NCBI RefSeq assembly: GCF_000711795.1
Contig: NZ_JONH01000002.1
Coordinates: 1 to 64,000 of the forward strand
DNA: 64,000 nucleotides
Source of the DNA: Vibrio pacinii DSM 19139
Lineage (GTDB): Bacteria; Pseudomonadota; Gammaproteobacteria; Enterobacterales; Vibrionaceae
Reading direction: 5' to 3'
In this document: positions 8,455 through 15,855 of the stretch, piece by piece
How positions within the stretch are numbered: the stretch's first letter is position 1
Layout of the letters: each line of letters opens with the position of its first letter
Translations under genes and position numbers: made by a program
Notes under the pieces: model-generated
Seen by the model: only the letters and a program-made list of their open reading frames with translations
Told to the model about the DNA's origin: nothing
Database searches by the model: none

Positions 8455-8718
8455 TCACCAGATCATCAGTAAGTTAAACTTAAAAGAGCGGTGGTTCTCC
8501 CAAAACATGGCAACACATTTTGAAAGTTGCTTAAATTTACTACTCATTTTGTTGATAATTTTCATACCCATAAGCTCTCCCTCCTTAGTCTGACTAGTTA
8601 AAAACCCCACAATTTCCACTAAGAGAAACTGCACCACAAAAACAGGTGGATTTGACGCAAAGTAAATCGAGGCTGCCATCATCAGTCTCAGGAGACCACC
8701 ACTGAGAGACGTATTCAC
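8455..8718 (-). CDS. Small hydrophobic protein of unknown function (cassette 8)
   Basis: An 87-residue frame, the only sizeable one on the cassette strand here. Residues about 10-42 are hydrophobic (LLRLMMAASIYFASNPP, FVVQFLLVEIVGFL), suggesting one or two membrane segments; the rest is basic. The start is GTG at 8718 without a convincing ribosome site; ATG at codon 13 or 14 is possible. I recognise no family. It may be a real cassette gene or chance. Confidence 0.4.
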   Translation of the reverse strand: MNTSLSGGLLRLMMAASIYFASNPPVFVVQFLLVEIVGFLTSQTKEGELMGMKIINKMSSKFKQLSKCVAMFWENHRSFKFNLLMIW

Positions 8719-8774
8719 GTTTCGGCTTTCGACTGGAGTTTTGATATTATAACGTACTGAACTGAAAAGAAATA

Positions 8775-8866
8775 TAACGCCGCATTAAGGTGTGAGCTGC
8801 GTTTGGCTATACTTGAGCGAAGCGAAACTGCCAAGCGTTGCGAATCACTCTTAAATGCTTTGTTAG
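8775..8866 (-). repeat. Short attC site (cassette 8/7)
   Basis: 92 bp. Belongs to a short class with GGCTATACTTGAGCGAAGCG in the centre, also at 10034 and 11331. Confidence 0.93.
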
Positions 8867-8873
8867 CCTAACG

Positions 8874-9527
8874 TTACCACAGCTTCTTAGTTAGAAGTTT
8901 ATAAGTCGGCATTGGCTCTTCAAATGTCGATGCAACAATACCGTCAAGCCGATTCTGTATTGATTGTAACTGCTTTCTAATTACATCATCTTCTTCCCAA
9001 GTGTCCCAGAAGACATCCTCGTGCTTTTGCATGCCTTCTAAATGTTTCTCGAATTCATCTTCTGACATTTGAACCCTGCCTTGGCGCTGCCAATACCGAG
9101 TGGCTAAAAGGCGAGCCGAACTAAAGATACTGTTTACAGTTTTATTCGTATCTTTAAATATCGCTTCACTATCTTCACCGTAAGTCGCCATGAATTTATA
9201 CTTTAAAGTTTCAAATTTAATGAAGACTTCTCGCTTCTTTTCATAGCGCTCAAAAACAATATGCCCTCGATTAAGAAGTTCTGCTTCTTCAGGTTTTTCT
9301 CGTTCACCGACGACACGGCTTTCACCTTCACCAACAGATGCGAATGGACTACGAATAAACGCAATTGCATCCTTAATTTCAAAAAATGCAGCCAAGGTTT
9401 CTTCAGCAAGCTCGATCCTTCGCTTTCCAATAAACTCTCTTTTCCACGCCCCAACGCCTGAGACAATAGCCCAACAAGCTGAAATAACAGCTATCGTCTT
9501 ACCCAATAGGGTTATTACTTCTAACAT
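8874..9527 (-). CDS. Unknown protein with N-terminal membrane segment (cassette 7)
   Basis: 217 residues. One hydrophobic stretch near residues 5-28 (ITLLGKTIAVISACWAIVSGVGAW) is followed by a charged, probably helical cytoplasmic part rich in Glu, Lys and Arg. I do not recognise a family. It resembles the many single-pass unknown proteins of Vibrio cassettes. The frame fills the cassette from just after the recombination point to the attC, which supports it being real. Confidence 0.75.
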   Translation of the reverse strand: MLEVITLLGKTIAVISACWAIVSGVGAWKREFIGKRRIELAEETLAAFFEIKDAIAFIRSPFASVGEGESRVVGEREKPEEAELLNRGHIVFERYEKKREVFIKFETLKYKFMATYGEDSEAIFKDTNKTVNSIFSSARLLATRYWQRQGRVQMSEDEFEKHLEGMQKHEDVFWDTWEEDDVIRKQLQSIQNRLDGIVASTFEEPMPTYKLLTKKLW

Positions 9528-9553
9528 TATTATCTAAACTCCAATAGGTAGGC

Positions 9554-9677
9554 TAACGCCCAATTAAGGGGTGAACAACGCCTCCACCCAAACCTAAAGC
9601 ATTGTGCCATAAACACTAAATTTGAAGTAGAAGCAAAAATGCCAAGCGTTGTGAATCCCTCTTAAATTGCTTGTTAA
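9554..9677 (-). repeat. attC site (cassette 7/6)
   Basis: 124 bp, CCCAATTAAGGGGTGAACAACG class. Confidence 0.93.
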
Positions 9678-9732
9678 CTGACTTTGGCGGAAACTTATTC
9701 TTGGTAGAAGCTTACAGAGGATGGGAGTTTAC

Positions 9733-9981
9733 TTAGGTCAACCCGGTCATTGTGTTGGCCACTACGCCGCCTGAAATACCGATTAGGGCGGAAGATAGAT
9801 GAGAATTTAGTGAGCCGGTTGTAGTGTTGGCTTTTTTCATTGTAGTCACCTTTGAAGTTGAAGTTGATAGGAAAAACACGAGTGTTATAGCCAATAATAA
9901 ACAAACAACAGCGACTAGTGGACCAATTACAACAGAACCGATGGAGACCCCAGCGATAGCTGACCTAAGTAAACTCTTCAC
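9733..9981 (-). CDS. Small membrane protein of unknown function (cassette 6)
   Basis: 82 residues. Residues about 8-41 form a long hydrophobic segment (IAGVSIGSVVIGPLVAVV, LLLAITLVFFLS), and a second weakly hydrophobic Gly/Ala-rich stretch lies at the C-terminus. The start is GTG at 9981 without a clear ribosome site. No family recognised. The only plausible gene in this cassette. Confidence 0.5.
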   Translation of the reverse strand: MKSLLRSAIAGVSIGSVVIGPLVAVVCLLLAITLVFFLSTSTSKVTTMKKANTTTGSLNSHLSSALIGISGGVVANTMTGLT

Positions 9982-10033
9982 AATGTAACATAAACAACTG
10001 TTTTTGAATAGTTAATTCTAGCACGCAGTCAGT

Positions 10034-10125
10034 TAACGCTGCGTTAAGGTGTGACAAGCGCTTGCCATACTGTGAGCGAAGCGAAACCGGCAAGCGTTTG
10101 GAATCACCCTTAAACGCTTTGTTAT
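10034..10125 (-). repeat. Short attC site (cassette 6/5)
   Basis: 92-bp class; centre CGCTTGCCATACTGTGAGCG differs slightly from the other two short sites. Confidence 0.93.
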
Positions 10126-10481
10126 ACGCGTACTTCCGACCAAACTGCGAACTCATTACCGCTTGGCTCGATAAAGTGAAAACGACAGCCACCGGGAAAT
10201 TCAAATATAGGACGAACGATTTCACCGCCACTTTGAACAACTTTATCCAATGTAGATTCTATATCCGCACTGTAGAAGACCAAAAGAGCACCACCAGTCT
10301 GTGTCTGGCTGCAAGAGTCTGATTTAAAGAAACCACCGCCTAAACCCTGATTGGAAAATGCTGTATATTCAGGACCATAATCAACGAAATCCCAACCAAA
10401 AACTAAAGAGAAGAATGATTTTGTTGATTCCAAATCCTTTGCGCCAAATTCAACATAATTTAGCTTTTCATGCTGATTCAT
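10122..10481 (-). CDS. VOC (glyoxalase/bleomycin resistance) superfamily protein (cassette 5)
   Basis: 119 residues, the length of a single VOC protein with two beta-alpha-beta-beta-beta modules. KLNYVEFGAKDLESTKSFFSLVFGW at the N-terminus and RFHFIEPSGNEFAVW at the C-terminus are classic VOC signatures; the final Glu (PSGNEFAVW) and an early position would provide metal ligands. The family includes dioxygenases, glyoxalases and drug-binding resistance proteins, so the substrate cannot be named. The start at 10481 follows GGGGCAGGAA. The stop overlaps the attC end. Confidence 0.88.
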   Translation of the reverse strand: MNQHEKLNYVEFGAKDLESTKSFFSLVFGWDFVDYGPEYTAFSNQGLGGGFFKSDSCSQTQTGGALLVFYSADIESTLDKVVQSGGEIVRPIFEFPGGCRFHFIEPSGNEFAVWSEVRV

Positions 10482-10515
10482 TTCCTGCCCCTTTCTCATT
10501 TTACCGAAAAGCGTA

Positions 10516-10636
10516 TAACGCCAAATTAAGGTGTGAACAACGTAAGCACCTTACCTAAACCATTGTGCCATAAACACTAAACTTACTTGAAGTGAGGGCG
10601 CCAAGCGTTGTGAATCACTCTTAAATTTCTTGTTAG
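10516..10636 (-). repeat. attC site (cassette 5/4)
   Basis: 121 bp, CCAAATTAAGGTGTGAACAACG variant. Confidence 0.92.
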
Positions 10637-10671
10637 TTTAACTTTTGCTCAAATAGCACGATTTAATTAAA

Positions 10672-10710
10672 TTGAACATTTCGCACAATAAATTATACTC
10701 TTACTAGTAA
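10672..10710 (+). promoter_or_regulatory. Promoter and operator of the toxin-antitoxin cassette
   Basis: TTGAAC (10672-10677), 16 bp, TATACT (10694-10699), followed at once by the perfect palindrome TTACTAGTAA (10701-10710). The arrangement suits autorepression by the antitoxin, as known for Phd/YefM systems. The promoter makes the pair independent of the integron promoter. Confidence 0.7.
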
Positions 10711-10729
10711 CCAAGTTTGGAGCTTTAAC

Positions 10730-10972
10730 ATGCATACATTAACAGCAAACGACGCTAAACGTAATTTTGGCGAACTACTTCTAAGTGCTCAACGAGAGCC
10801 AGTTAAGATCAGCAAAAACAGTAAAGATGCTGTCGTTGTAATGTCCATTCAAGATTACGAAGAGCTTGAAGCAATGAAAGCTGGTTACATTAAACATTGC
10901 TTTGAGGCTGCAAAACAAGATCTCTCGCAGGGTAATGTAGTTGATGGCGAAACATTCTTGAAGAGCCTGTAA
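10730..10972 (+). CDS. Phd/YefM-type antitoxin (cassette 4)
   Basis: 80 residues. MHTLTANDAKRNFGELLLSAQREPVKISKN...VVVMSIQDYEELE is the DNA-binding N-terminal fold of the Phd/YefM family; the C-terminal ~25 residues would wrap the toxin. It would neutralise the following toxin and repress the shared promoter. GGAG lies seven bases before the ATG. It is coded on the plus strand, opposite to all other cassette genes, as is common for toxin-antitoxin cassettes. Confidence 0.92.
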   Translation: MHTLTANDAKRNFGELLLSAQREPVKISKNSKDAVVVMSIQDYEELEAMKAGYIKHCFEAAKQDLSQGNVVDGETFLKSL

Positions 10973-10980
10973 CCTAAAGT

Positions 10981-11280
10981 ATGCAAACGAACAAATATAA
11001 GCTAAGTAAATTGGCGCAAAGCCATTTGCGCAAAATTAAAAGCTACACCGTTGCAAACTTTTCCGAATCACAATGGAATCGCTACAGAGACAACCTACTA
11101 ACTGCTTTTCAAATGCTTGCTGACAATCCAGCAGTTGGCAGAAGCTGTGATGAGTTATACCCAAGCGGCTTCTACTTCCCTGTTGGCAAGCACACTGCCT
11201 ACTTTACCAAAGAAGATGGCTTTATTCTGATCGTTGCCGTTCTTAGTCAATCGCAGTTGCCCCAGAATCATTTGAAATAA
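10981..11280 (+). CDS. ParE/RelE-superfamily toxin (cassette 4)
   Basis: 99 residues, starting 8 bp after the antitoxin stop. YKLSKLAQSHLRKIKSYTVANFSESQWNRY, NPAVGRSCDELYPSGFYFPVGKHTAYFTKEDGFILIVAVL and the C-terminal QLPQNHL fit the ParE branch (gyrase-directed) of the ParE/RelE superfamily: 'A..dL..I..yt...fg..qA..Y', 'P..Gr..del..g.......H.iyy', 'i.I..vlh'. Paired with a Phd/YefM antitoxin this is a mixed Phd-ParE module. Target is inferred from family only. Confidence 0.9.
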   Translation: MQTNKYKLSKLAQSHLRKIKSYTVANFSESQWNRYRDNLLTAFQMLADNPAVGRSCDELYPSGFYFPVGKHTAYFTKEDGFILIVAVLSQSQLPQNHLK

Positions 11281-11330
11281 TATCCACACCCTAGCAATTA
11301 CAGTTAGGGTGCTGAACCTGATTGGTAAAC

Positions 11331-11422
11331 TAACGCCGCATTAAGGTGTGACGCACGCTTGGCTATACTTGAGCGAAGCGAAAATGCCAAGCGTAAGGAA
11401 TCACTCTTAAATGCTTTGTTAG
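11331..11422 (-). repeat. Short attC site (cassette 4/3)
   Basis: 92-bp class, nearly identical to 8775-8866. Confidence 0.93.
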
Positions 11423-12207
11423 CAGTATTTTAGGCTTGAAACTTTCGATTTCTTAGGTTGGTTGAACATACTATAGTATGTGGGATCGAAAAGACTTATT
11501 GATTCAATTTCATCTTTGAATAAAGTGATATTAAATTTCTCTAGTACTTTTTCTGGTGCAGAACTAATGTCTTCATTTTGCTCATAATGATCAAAGTAGT
11601 TTGTAGTGAAATTTAGCTTCAGATTATCTGCATCTCTATAACCACTTAAAACAGGAGTCAGCCGAATGATAGAAATATGCCCGTGCTCAAATGAAACCGA
11701 ATTACAAACGCCAACATAAACCTTTCTAGATTTCAAATTAATAGACAGATATGAAAGATTTTCACCAATCTTTTTCTTCTTGTTTTTTAAGATATTTTCA
11801 TAGATAACACTATCCAGCGCGTCTGACTTTAGTAGTCTCTTGGTATGCCAAGAAACTAAACTGGGAAAAGCAATGTGAATTAACTTTGATGTGCAACCAA
11901 GAAAAACAGAAAGTGCTAGTGATAGTAAAGACCAACAAAGCAGCTTTAGCTGATTAACCTCAAATCCCCACTCTTTGATGTGACGCCATTTAACATCAAA
12001 AAACTTTGTAACCTCAACTCCATAGTCTTGCATGTCAAACCATAACAAAAACGGGAATAATACAGCAAAAAAGAAGAAGCCTACCGTCGCAGTTAAGAAA
12101 TATGCAACCCATCCTTCGGCTCTATTGATTCGGTATTTAAGTGGGTAATGTAACTGAGAAAAAATGAAACCTGTTGCCAGTATAAATGCAATGTAAACAA
12201 CGCCCAT
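11419..12207 (-). CDS. Membrane protein of unknown function, second gene of a two-gene cassette (cassette 3)
   Basis: 262 residues. Hydrophobic segments near 3-18, 34-57 and 89-106 are followed by a soluble domain of about 150 residues with KSRKVYVGVCNSV and GHISIIRLTPVLSGYRDADNLKLNFTTNY. The latter looks like a small beta-rich cytoplasmic domain. No family recognised. Its ATG overlaps the stop of the upstream 59-codon gene (TAATG), so the two are probably translationally coupled and function together. The stop codon is inside the attC end. Confidence 0.8.
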   Translation of the reverse strand: MGVVYIAFILATGFIFSQLHYPLKYRINRAEGWVAYFLTATVGFFFFAVLFPFLLWFDMQDYGVEVTKFFDVKWRHIKEWGFEVNQLKLLCWSLLSLALSVFLGCTSKLIHIAFPSLVSWHTKRLLKSDALDSVIYENILKNKKKKIGENLSYLSINLKSRKVYVGVCNSVSFEHGHISIIRLTPVLSGYRDADNLKLNFTTNYFDHYEQNEDISSAPEKVLEKFNITLFKDEIESISLFDPTYYSMFNQPKKSKVSSLKYC

Positions 12208-12386
12208 TATGTGATTTTAATACCTCTAAACGCATCTGCCTGTGCAATGAACTTTCTCGCAGTTTCTCTATCTGATAAGTCAAAATACGGACGACCGTTG
12301 CTATCAATGCCAACCTTAAGTCCCATACTCTTCTTTTTGTCTTTATTTTCCTTTTCAGGTGCTTGAGCACTATTCGGATAGTTCAT
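12207..12386 (-). CDS. Small unknown protein, first gene of a two-gene cassette (cassette 3)
   Basis: 59 residues, hydrophilic: a Lys/Glu/Gln-rich N-terminus then MGLKVGIDSNGRPYFDLSDRETARKFIAQADAF. The start at 12386 has AAGGAG seven bases upstream, the best ribosome site in this cassette. Coupled to the following membrane protein through TAATG. No family recognised; partner or regulator of the membrane protein is a guess from the coupling. Confidence 0.78.
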   Translation of the reverse strand: MNYPNSAQAPEKENKDKKKSMGLKVGIDSNGRPYFDLSDRETARKFIAQADAFRGIKIT

Positions 12387-12454
12387 ACACAATCTCCTTT
12401 ACATTTATTGCTCATTTTAACACACTTCCCGAAATCTCGACACTTTCATACTGC

Positions 12455-12576
12455 TAACGCTGCGTTAAGTAGTGAGCAACATTACCACTTAACCTAAATC
12501 ATTGTGCCGTAAACACTAAATTCAAAGCAAAACGAAAATGCCTAGCGTTGCGAATCTGCCTTAAACGCCTTGTTAG
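12455..12576 (-). repeat. attC site (cassette 3/2)
   Basis: 122 bp, GCGTTAAGTAGTGAGCAAC class. Confidence 0.93.
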
Positions 12577-12929
12577 TTGCCATTCTAACCCTCTGATTTT
12601 CTATTCATTTCCACTTTGCCAACACCGTTTTTGAGCGCGTTAAAAAACTCAAATCAGGCGCAGTTTCAAAGCGCCTGTCACTGAAACCACTTGGAACTAG
12701 CAACGCCGTAGAAAGCTGGCTGAAAGCACCCAAAAAAAACCTTTTGGAAAGGCAATGTCACAAAGCTGACTTTCAACAAGTGAATTAGCGTCTGAAACGG
12801 CAAAACAAAACCACAAGATTAAAATCGAACACAATTTCAGCAAACGATACCCAGAAACAAAACCGAGCAAAATTGCACAATTCATTATCCCTAAGTTTTC
12901 TGATTTAGCTGCGTTTTATCGTTGGCAAC
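12577..12929 (-). mobile_element. ORF-less cassette, family II copy 7 (cassette 2)
   Basis: The only family II copy not in a tandem pair. Perfect hairpin at 12655-12677. An 8-A run (near 12732) replaces the 5-A run of other copies and shifts every frame, as expected for sequence not under coding constraint. Confidence 0.75.
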
Positions 12930-13048
12930 TAACGCCCAATTAAGTTGTGAGCAACGCTGCCACCCAACTAAAACACTTCACCTTAATCACCAAACTAACT
13001 GAAACCGAAAGCGCCGAGCGTTGTGAATCAGCTTAAATTGTTTGTTAG
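12930..13048 (-). repeat. attC site (cassette 2/1)
   Basis: 119 bp, CCCAATTAAGTTGTGAGCAACGC variant; closest attC to attI. Confidence 0.93.
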
Positions 13049-13875
13049 CTTTTTTCACAAGTACCTAAGTCAAACGATGGTTTATCATTTAAGTAGGTCA
13101 GTACTATCGTTTTATTATTATGTACAAGGTACCCTTGCCATAGTTCTAGATTTTTACAATCTTTGCCATTGTAAAATGATGACCATGCAATAATTTCTGC
13201 TTTAACAGACTGAAGAGTAATCTGCTTGTAGCTAGGTGGAGACACAAGAAACGCAACGAATACGATCATAGAAATAACTGCAGCCATAGGGCGATTATCG
13301 GAATCAAACCCAAGGATTTTAGCCAATTTCAATAGGAAGCCTACCTTTGCAGTCCCAATTAATATACGGCTTAAAGGATAGCGATTGAGACTGCGAAGCA
13401 ACCCTATTAACAACTGCCCTGTCATCGAAATCAGTGACATAGCCATTGCGATTAAGGTTAAAGTCGTCACCAACAAGAAAGGAATATTCACGATAGCGAT
13501 AAGCAATTGAGCTTCCGTAAGCTCAATTAAGTTAAATCCCGTAATTACGTATATGTCCTTTTTTGCCAATACATTTGCAGTAACCACCAATGCCGAGAAA
13601 CTTAGCGCAAATAACCACCTGAAAATAATGTATTTGTAAAGTGTCTTACCTAAAGCGTATAAATCGGTTAGAAAGCCACAAATAATGCAAACGACACTTA
13701 CACCTAAAGTGTACTTCAATGCACCAATGTTAAGTCCCATTTTTTGAGTAGATGCCATTGCGAAGAAAGTAATCATCAAAAGGGACAACCCAAAGTAATA
13801 CATTCTTTCAGCTACAGGCTGTTTATAAAAGCGCCTTCTTACTTTGAACCAAAACTTATGAACTTTATTAGCCAC
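13045..13875 (-). CDS. Polytopic membrane protein of unknown function (cassette 1, attI-proximal)
   Basis: 276 residues with about six hydrophobic segments (near 26-42, 53-68, 85-103, 122-152, 160-180, 196-212) and a short soluble C-terminal domain containing DCKNLELWQGYLVHNN and FDLGTCEK, where two cysteines could pair. No family recognised. The GTG start at 13875 follows AAGGGAG by six bases. As first cassette it would receive most expression from the integron cassette promoter. Confidence 0.85.
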   Translation of the reverse strand: MANKVHKFWFKVRRRFYKQPVAERMYYFGLSLLMITFFAMASTQKMGLNIGALKYTLGVSVVCIICGFLTDLYALGKTLYKYIIFRWLFALSFSALVVTANVLAKKDIYVITGFNLIELTEAQLLIAIVNIPFLLVTTLTLIAMAMSLISMTGQLLIGLLRSLNRYPLSRILIGTAKVGFLLKLAKILGFDSDNRPMAAVISMIVFVAFLVSPPSYKQITLQSVKAEIIAWSSFYNGKDCKNLELWQGYLVHNNKTIVLTYLNDKPSFDLGTCEKS

Positions 13876-13894
13876 TGATTACTCCCTTGAAAAA

Positions 13895-13965
13895 GCTAAC
13901 GCTATCTATACAACTCCAAGTAGCTCGATCCCGATTAGAACCGTTCTCTTTGTTGTATTGCACAA
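13895..13965 (-). other. attI recombination site (approximate extent)
   Basis: The minus strand reads GTTAGC at 13900-13895, the G/TTAGC crossover sequence, at the junction between the first cassette and the integrase upstream region. Sequence to the right up to about 13965 is not cassette-like and should hold the integrase-binding part of attI. Exact borders cannot be read by eye. Confidence 0.75.
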
Positions 13966-14087
13966 TTTTAATGTTATCACATAAGCATATGAAACACTTA
14001 CGTATAGCGGATGAGTTCATGACTGGCAGCCCACAATTAGATTGCAAAGTGTCGACTAATTCTTGAAATTAACGCTCAATCATTTAA

Positions 14088-14103
14088 CTGTTAATTTATA
14101 CAG
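14088..14103 (+). promoter_or_regulatory. LexA (SOS) box upstream of the integrase
   Basis: CTGT-TAATTTAT-ACAG is an exact match to the LexA consensus CTGT-N8-ACAG, 22 bp before the integrase ATG and overlapping AT-rich promoter-like sequence (TATACA/TATAAA). SOS control of integron integrases is established in Vibrio cholerae. Confidence 0.92.
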
Positions 14104-14125
14104 TATAAATTACATAGAGAAAATG

Positions 14126-15088
14126 ATGAAAAATCAGTTTATTTTGAGTGTAAAGGAACACATGCGGGTTCGCCATTATGCGAGTAAAACGATCGATGCT
14201 TATATTAGTTGGATAGTTCGCTTTATCAGCTTCAATGACAATCAGCATCCCTCTAAGTTAAATGAGGACAACGTTGAGGCCTTTCTTACTCACCTAGCCA
14301 TTCATGATAAAGTCGCGGCTAAGACACAAGCTCTGGCTCTTAATGCGGTGAATTTTCTATATCGAGAGTATTTACGTACGCCTTTGAACAACGAAATGAA
14401 ATTCCAGAAATCGTTGTTAGACCGCAAACTACCTGTTGTTCTGACCAAAGATGAAATGCGGCGCTTTGTTACTCACATTGATCCAAAGTACAAACTGCAT
14501 ATTATGCTGTTGTATGGTTCCGGATTGCGGGTCATGGAAGCGGTTCGATTAAGAGTGCATGATATCGATTACCACTACTACGCGATTAGAATTTGGCAAG
14601 GTAAAGGTGGGAAAAACAGAACAGTGACCTTAGCCAAAGAGCTCATTCCCTTGCTAAAGGAACAACAAGAGATGGCACTTCGCTACTATAAGAAAGATAT
14701 CAACACATCCGGTTATGCTGGTGTTTGGCTTAATGAATCACTGCAGCGTAAGTACCAGGGATGCGAGCTTGAGTTCAACTGGCACTACCTATTTCCATCA
14801 GCTAAACTGTCTGTCGATCCTGAATCTAGCTTACTTCGCCGTCACCATATTAATGAGATAGCACTGCAGCGAGCAGTCAAACGCGCCGCCAAAGAAGCGA
14901 ACATCAATAAACACGTGACGTGTCATACACTCAGACACAGCTTTGCTACGCATCTTCTAGAGTCTGGGGCAGATATCAGGACAGTACAGGAGCAGTTAGG
15001 TCACAGTGATGTTCGAACAACGCAAATTTACACACATGTGATTGATAGAGGCGCCAGTGGAGTGCTTAGCCCACTGTCGAACTTATAA
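14126..15088 (+). CDS. intIA: Vibrio-type integron integrase IntIA (tyrosine recombinase)
   Basis: 320 residues, the length of V. cholerae IntIA. It catalyses attI x attC and attC x attC recombination of folded single strands. Tyrosine recombinase boxes are intact: LLYGSGLRVMEAVRLR (first Arg), CHTLRHSFATHLLE (His-x-x-Arg), LGHSDVRTTQIYTHV with catalytic Tyr at 302. The integron-specific insert (patch III) is present around WHYLFPSAKLSVDPES. I chose the ATG at 14126 because MKNQFILSV aligns with known IntI starts; codons back to 14063 would cross the LexA box. Nothing suggests inactivation, unlike many Vibrio intI pseudogenes. Confidence 0.97.
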   Translation: MKNQFILSVKEHMRVRHYASKTIDAYISWIVRFISFNDNQHPSKLNEDNVEAFLTHLAIHDKVAAKTQALALNAVNFLYREYLRTPLNNEMKFQKSLLDRKLPVVLTKDEMRRFVTHIDPKYKLHIMLLYGSGLRVMEAVRLRVHDIDYHYYAIRIWQGKGGKNRTVTLAKELIPLLKEQQEMALRYYKKDINTSGYAGVWLNESLQRKYQGCELEFNWHYLFPSAKLSVDPESSLLRRHHINEIALQRAVKRAAKEANINKHVTCHTLRHSFATHLLESGADIRTVQEQLGHSDVRTTQIYTHVIDRGASGVLSPLSNL

Positions 15089-15105
15089 TAAATTTTAGGC
15101 ATAAA

Positions 15106-15129
15106 AAAGGAGAGCCTAAGCTCTCCTTT
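15106..15129. terminator. Bidirectional terminator between intIA and rplT
   Basis: Perfect 10-bp stem AAAGGAGAGC/GCTCTCCTTT with CTAA loop, A-rich on the left and T-rich on the right, placed between convergent genes. Confidence 0.93.
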
Positions 15130-15149
15130 CCTTAATCCTAAACTGCTAT

Positions 15150-15503
15150 TTAAAGAGCAGTTTTCGCTTTTTCAACTAGAACTGCAAATGCAGCTTTGTC
15201 GAATACCGCGATGTCAGCAAGGATCTTACGGTCGATCTCGATAGATGCTTTCTTAAGACCGTTAATGAAACGGCTGTAAGATAGACCATTTTGACGAGAT
15301 GCCGCGTTGATACGTGCAATCCATAGTTGACGGAATTGACGTTTCTTGTTGCGACGGTCACGGTAAGCGTATTGACCAGCTTTGGTAACTGCTTGGAAAG
15401 CTACGCGGTAAACACGTGAACGTGCTCCGTAGTAACCTTTAGCTTGTTTTAGAACTTTCTTATGACGTGCACGAGCTTGTACACCACGTTTTACGCGAGG
15501 CAT
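15150..15503 (-). CDS. rplT: 50S ribosomal protein L20
   Basis: 117 residues, full length. [32 protein letters not shown] is the L20 N-terminus. It binds 23S rRNA early in 50S assembly and in Escherichia coli represses its own operon by binding the rpmI leader mRNA. AGGAG lies before the ATG. Last gene of thrS-infC-rpmI-rplT. Confidence 0.99.
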   Translation of the reverse strand: MPRVKRGVQARARHKKVLKQAKGYYGARSRVYRVAFQAVTKAGQYAYRDRRNKKRQFRQLWIARINAASRQNGLSYSRFINGLKKASIEIDRKILADIAVFDKAAFAVLVEKAKTAL

Positions 15504-15544
15504 TATGCTTCTCCTAAACTAAACGATTGATAAACTAAAAAGAA

Positions 15545-15739
15545 TTAAGCGTATGGCAACATACGAGCAACTGCAGCCACTTCACAACGAGGAAGGATTG
15601 CATTTGGACGTAGTTGACGCTTGTTCTTAGTAGTACGCTTAGTCAGAATGTGACGTTTAGTAGCGTGCTTAAACTTAATACCACCAGCAGTTTTCTTAAA
15701 ACGCTTAGCAGCACCTTTGTTGGTTTTCATCTTAGGCAT
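15545..15739 (-). CDS. rpmI: 50S ribosomal protein L35
   Basis: 64 residues. [30 protein letters not shown] is the diagnostic start of L35, a small basic component of the large subunit. 41 bp upstream of rplT. The 116-bp gap to infC holds a short TCTTT/AAAGA hairpin where an L20-binding control element would be expected from E. coli. Confidence 0.99.
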   Translation of the reverse strand: MPKMKTNKGAAKRFKKTAGGIKFKHATKRHILTKRTTKNKRQLRPNAILPRCEVAAVARMLPYA

Positions 15740-15855
15740 GATGAATAACTCCGCATTGTAGAGGTTTAATAAACAACGTAATCAGGGCGAATCAAACCCC
15801 ACCGCTTTCTCTTTACAAAAAGAACGGCGAGGTTAAATTACTTGCAAGCCACTAA

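Larger units (their letters stand above)
1..13900 (-). mobile_element. Chromosomal integron (superintegron) cassette array, attI-proximal part
   Basis: The region holds 22 attC sites, each running on the plus strand from TAACGC to TTGTTA(G/T/A), so in cassette orientation every attC is on the minus strand and the array reads away from the integrase at 14126-15088. Cassettes are 327 to about 1030 bp between sites. Ten have no conserved reading frame. The array continues beyond the left edge, so its total size is unknown. Position next to rplT-rpmI-infC-thrS is the usual one for Vibrio integrons. Confidence 0.97.

Noticed and set aside
9695..9904. 69-codon minus-strand frame overlapping cassette 6
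   Set aside because: Overlaps the hydrophobic 82-codon frame, has no ribosome site and no protein-like composition.
10062..10322. 86-codon plus-strand frame antisense to the VOC gene
   Set aside because: It spans an attC and overlaps a clearly recognisable VOC gene on the other strand.
1..13048. Regularly repeated ~120-bp elements as a possible CRISPR array
   Set aside because: The repeats are attC sites: TAACGC...TTGTTA ends, imperfect internal symmetry, spacers of 230-930 bp containing genes, and no cas genes.
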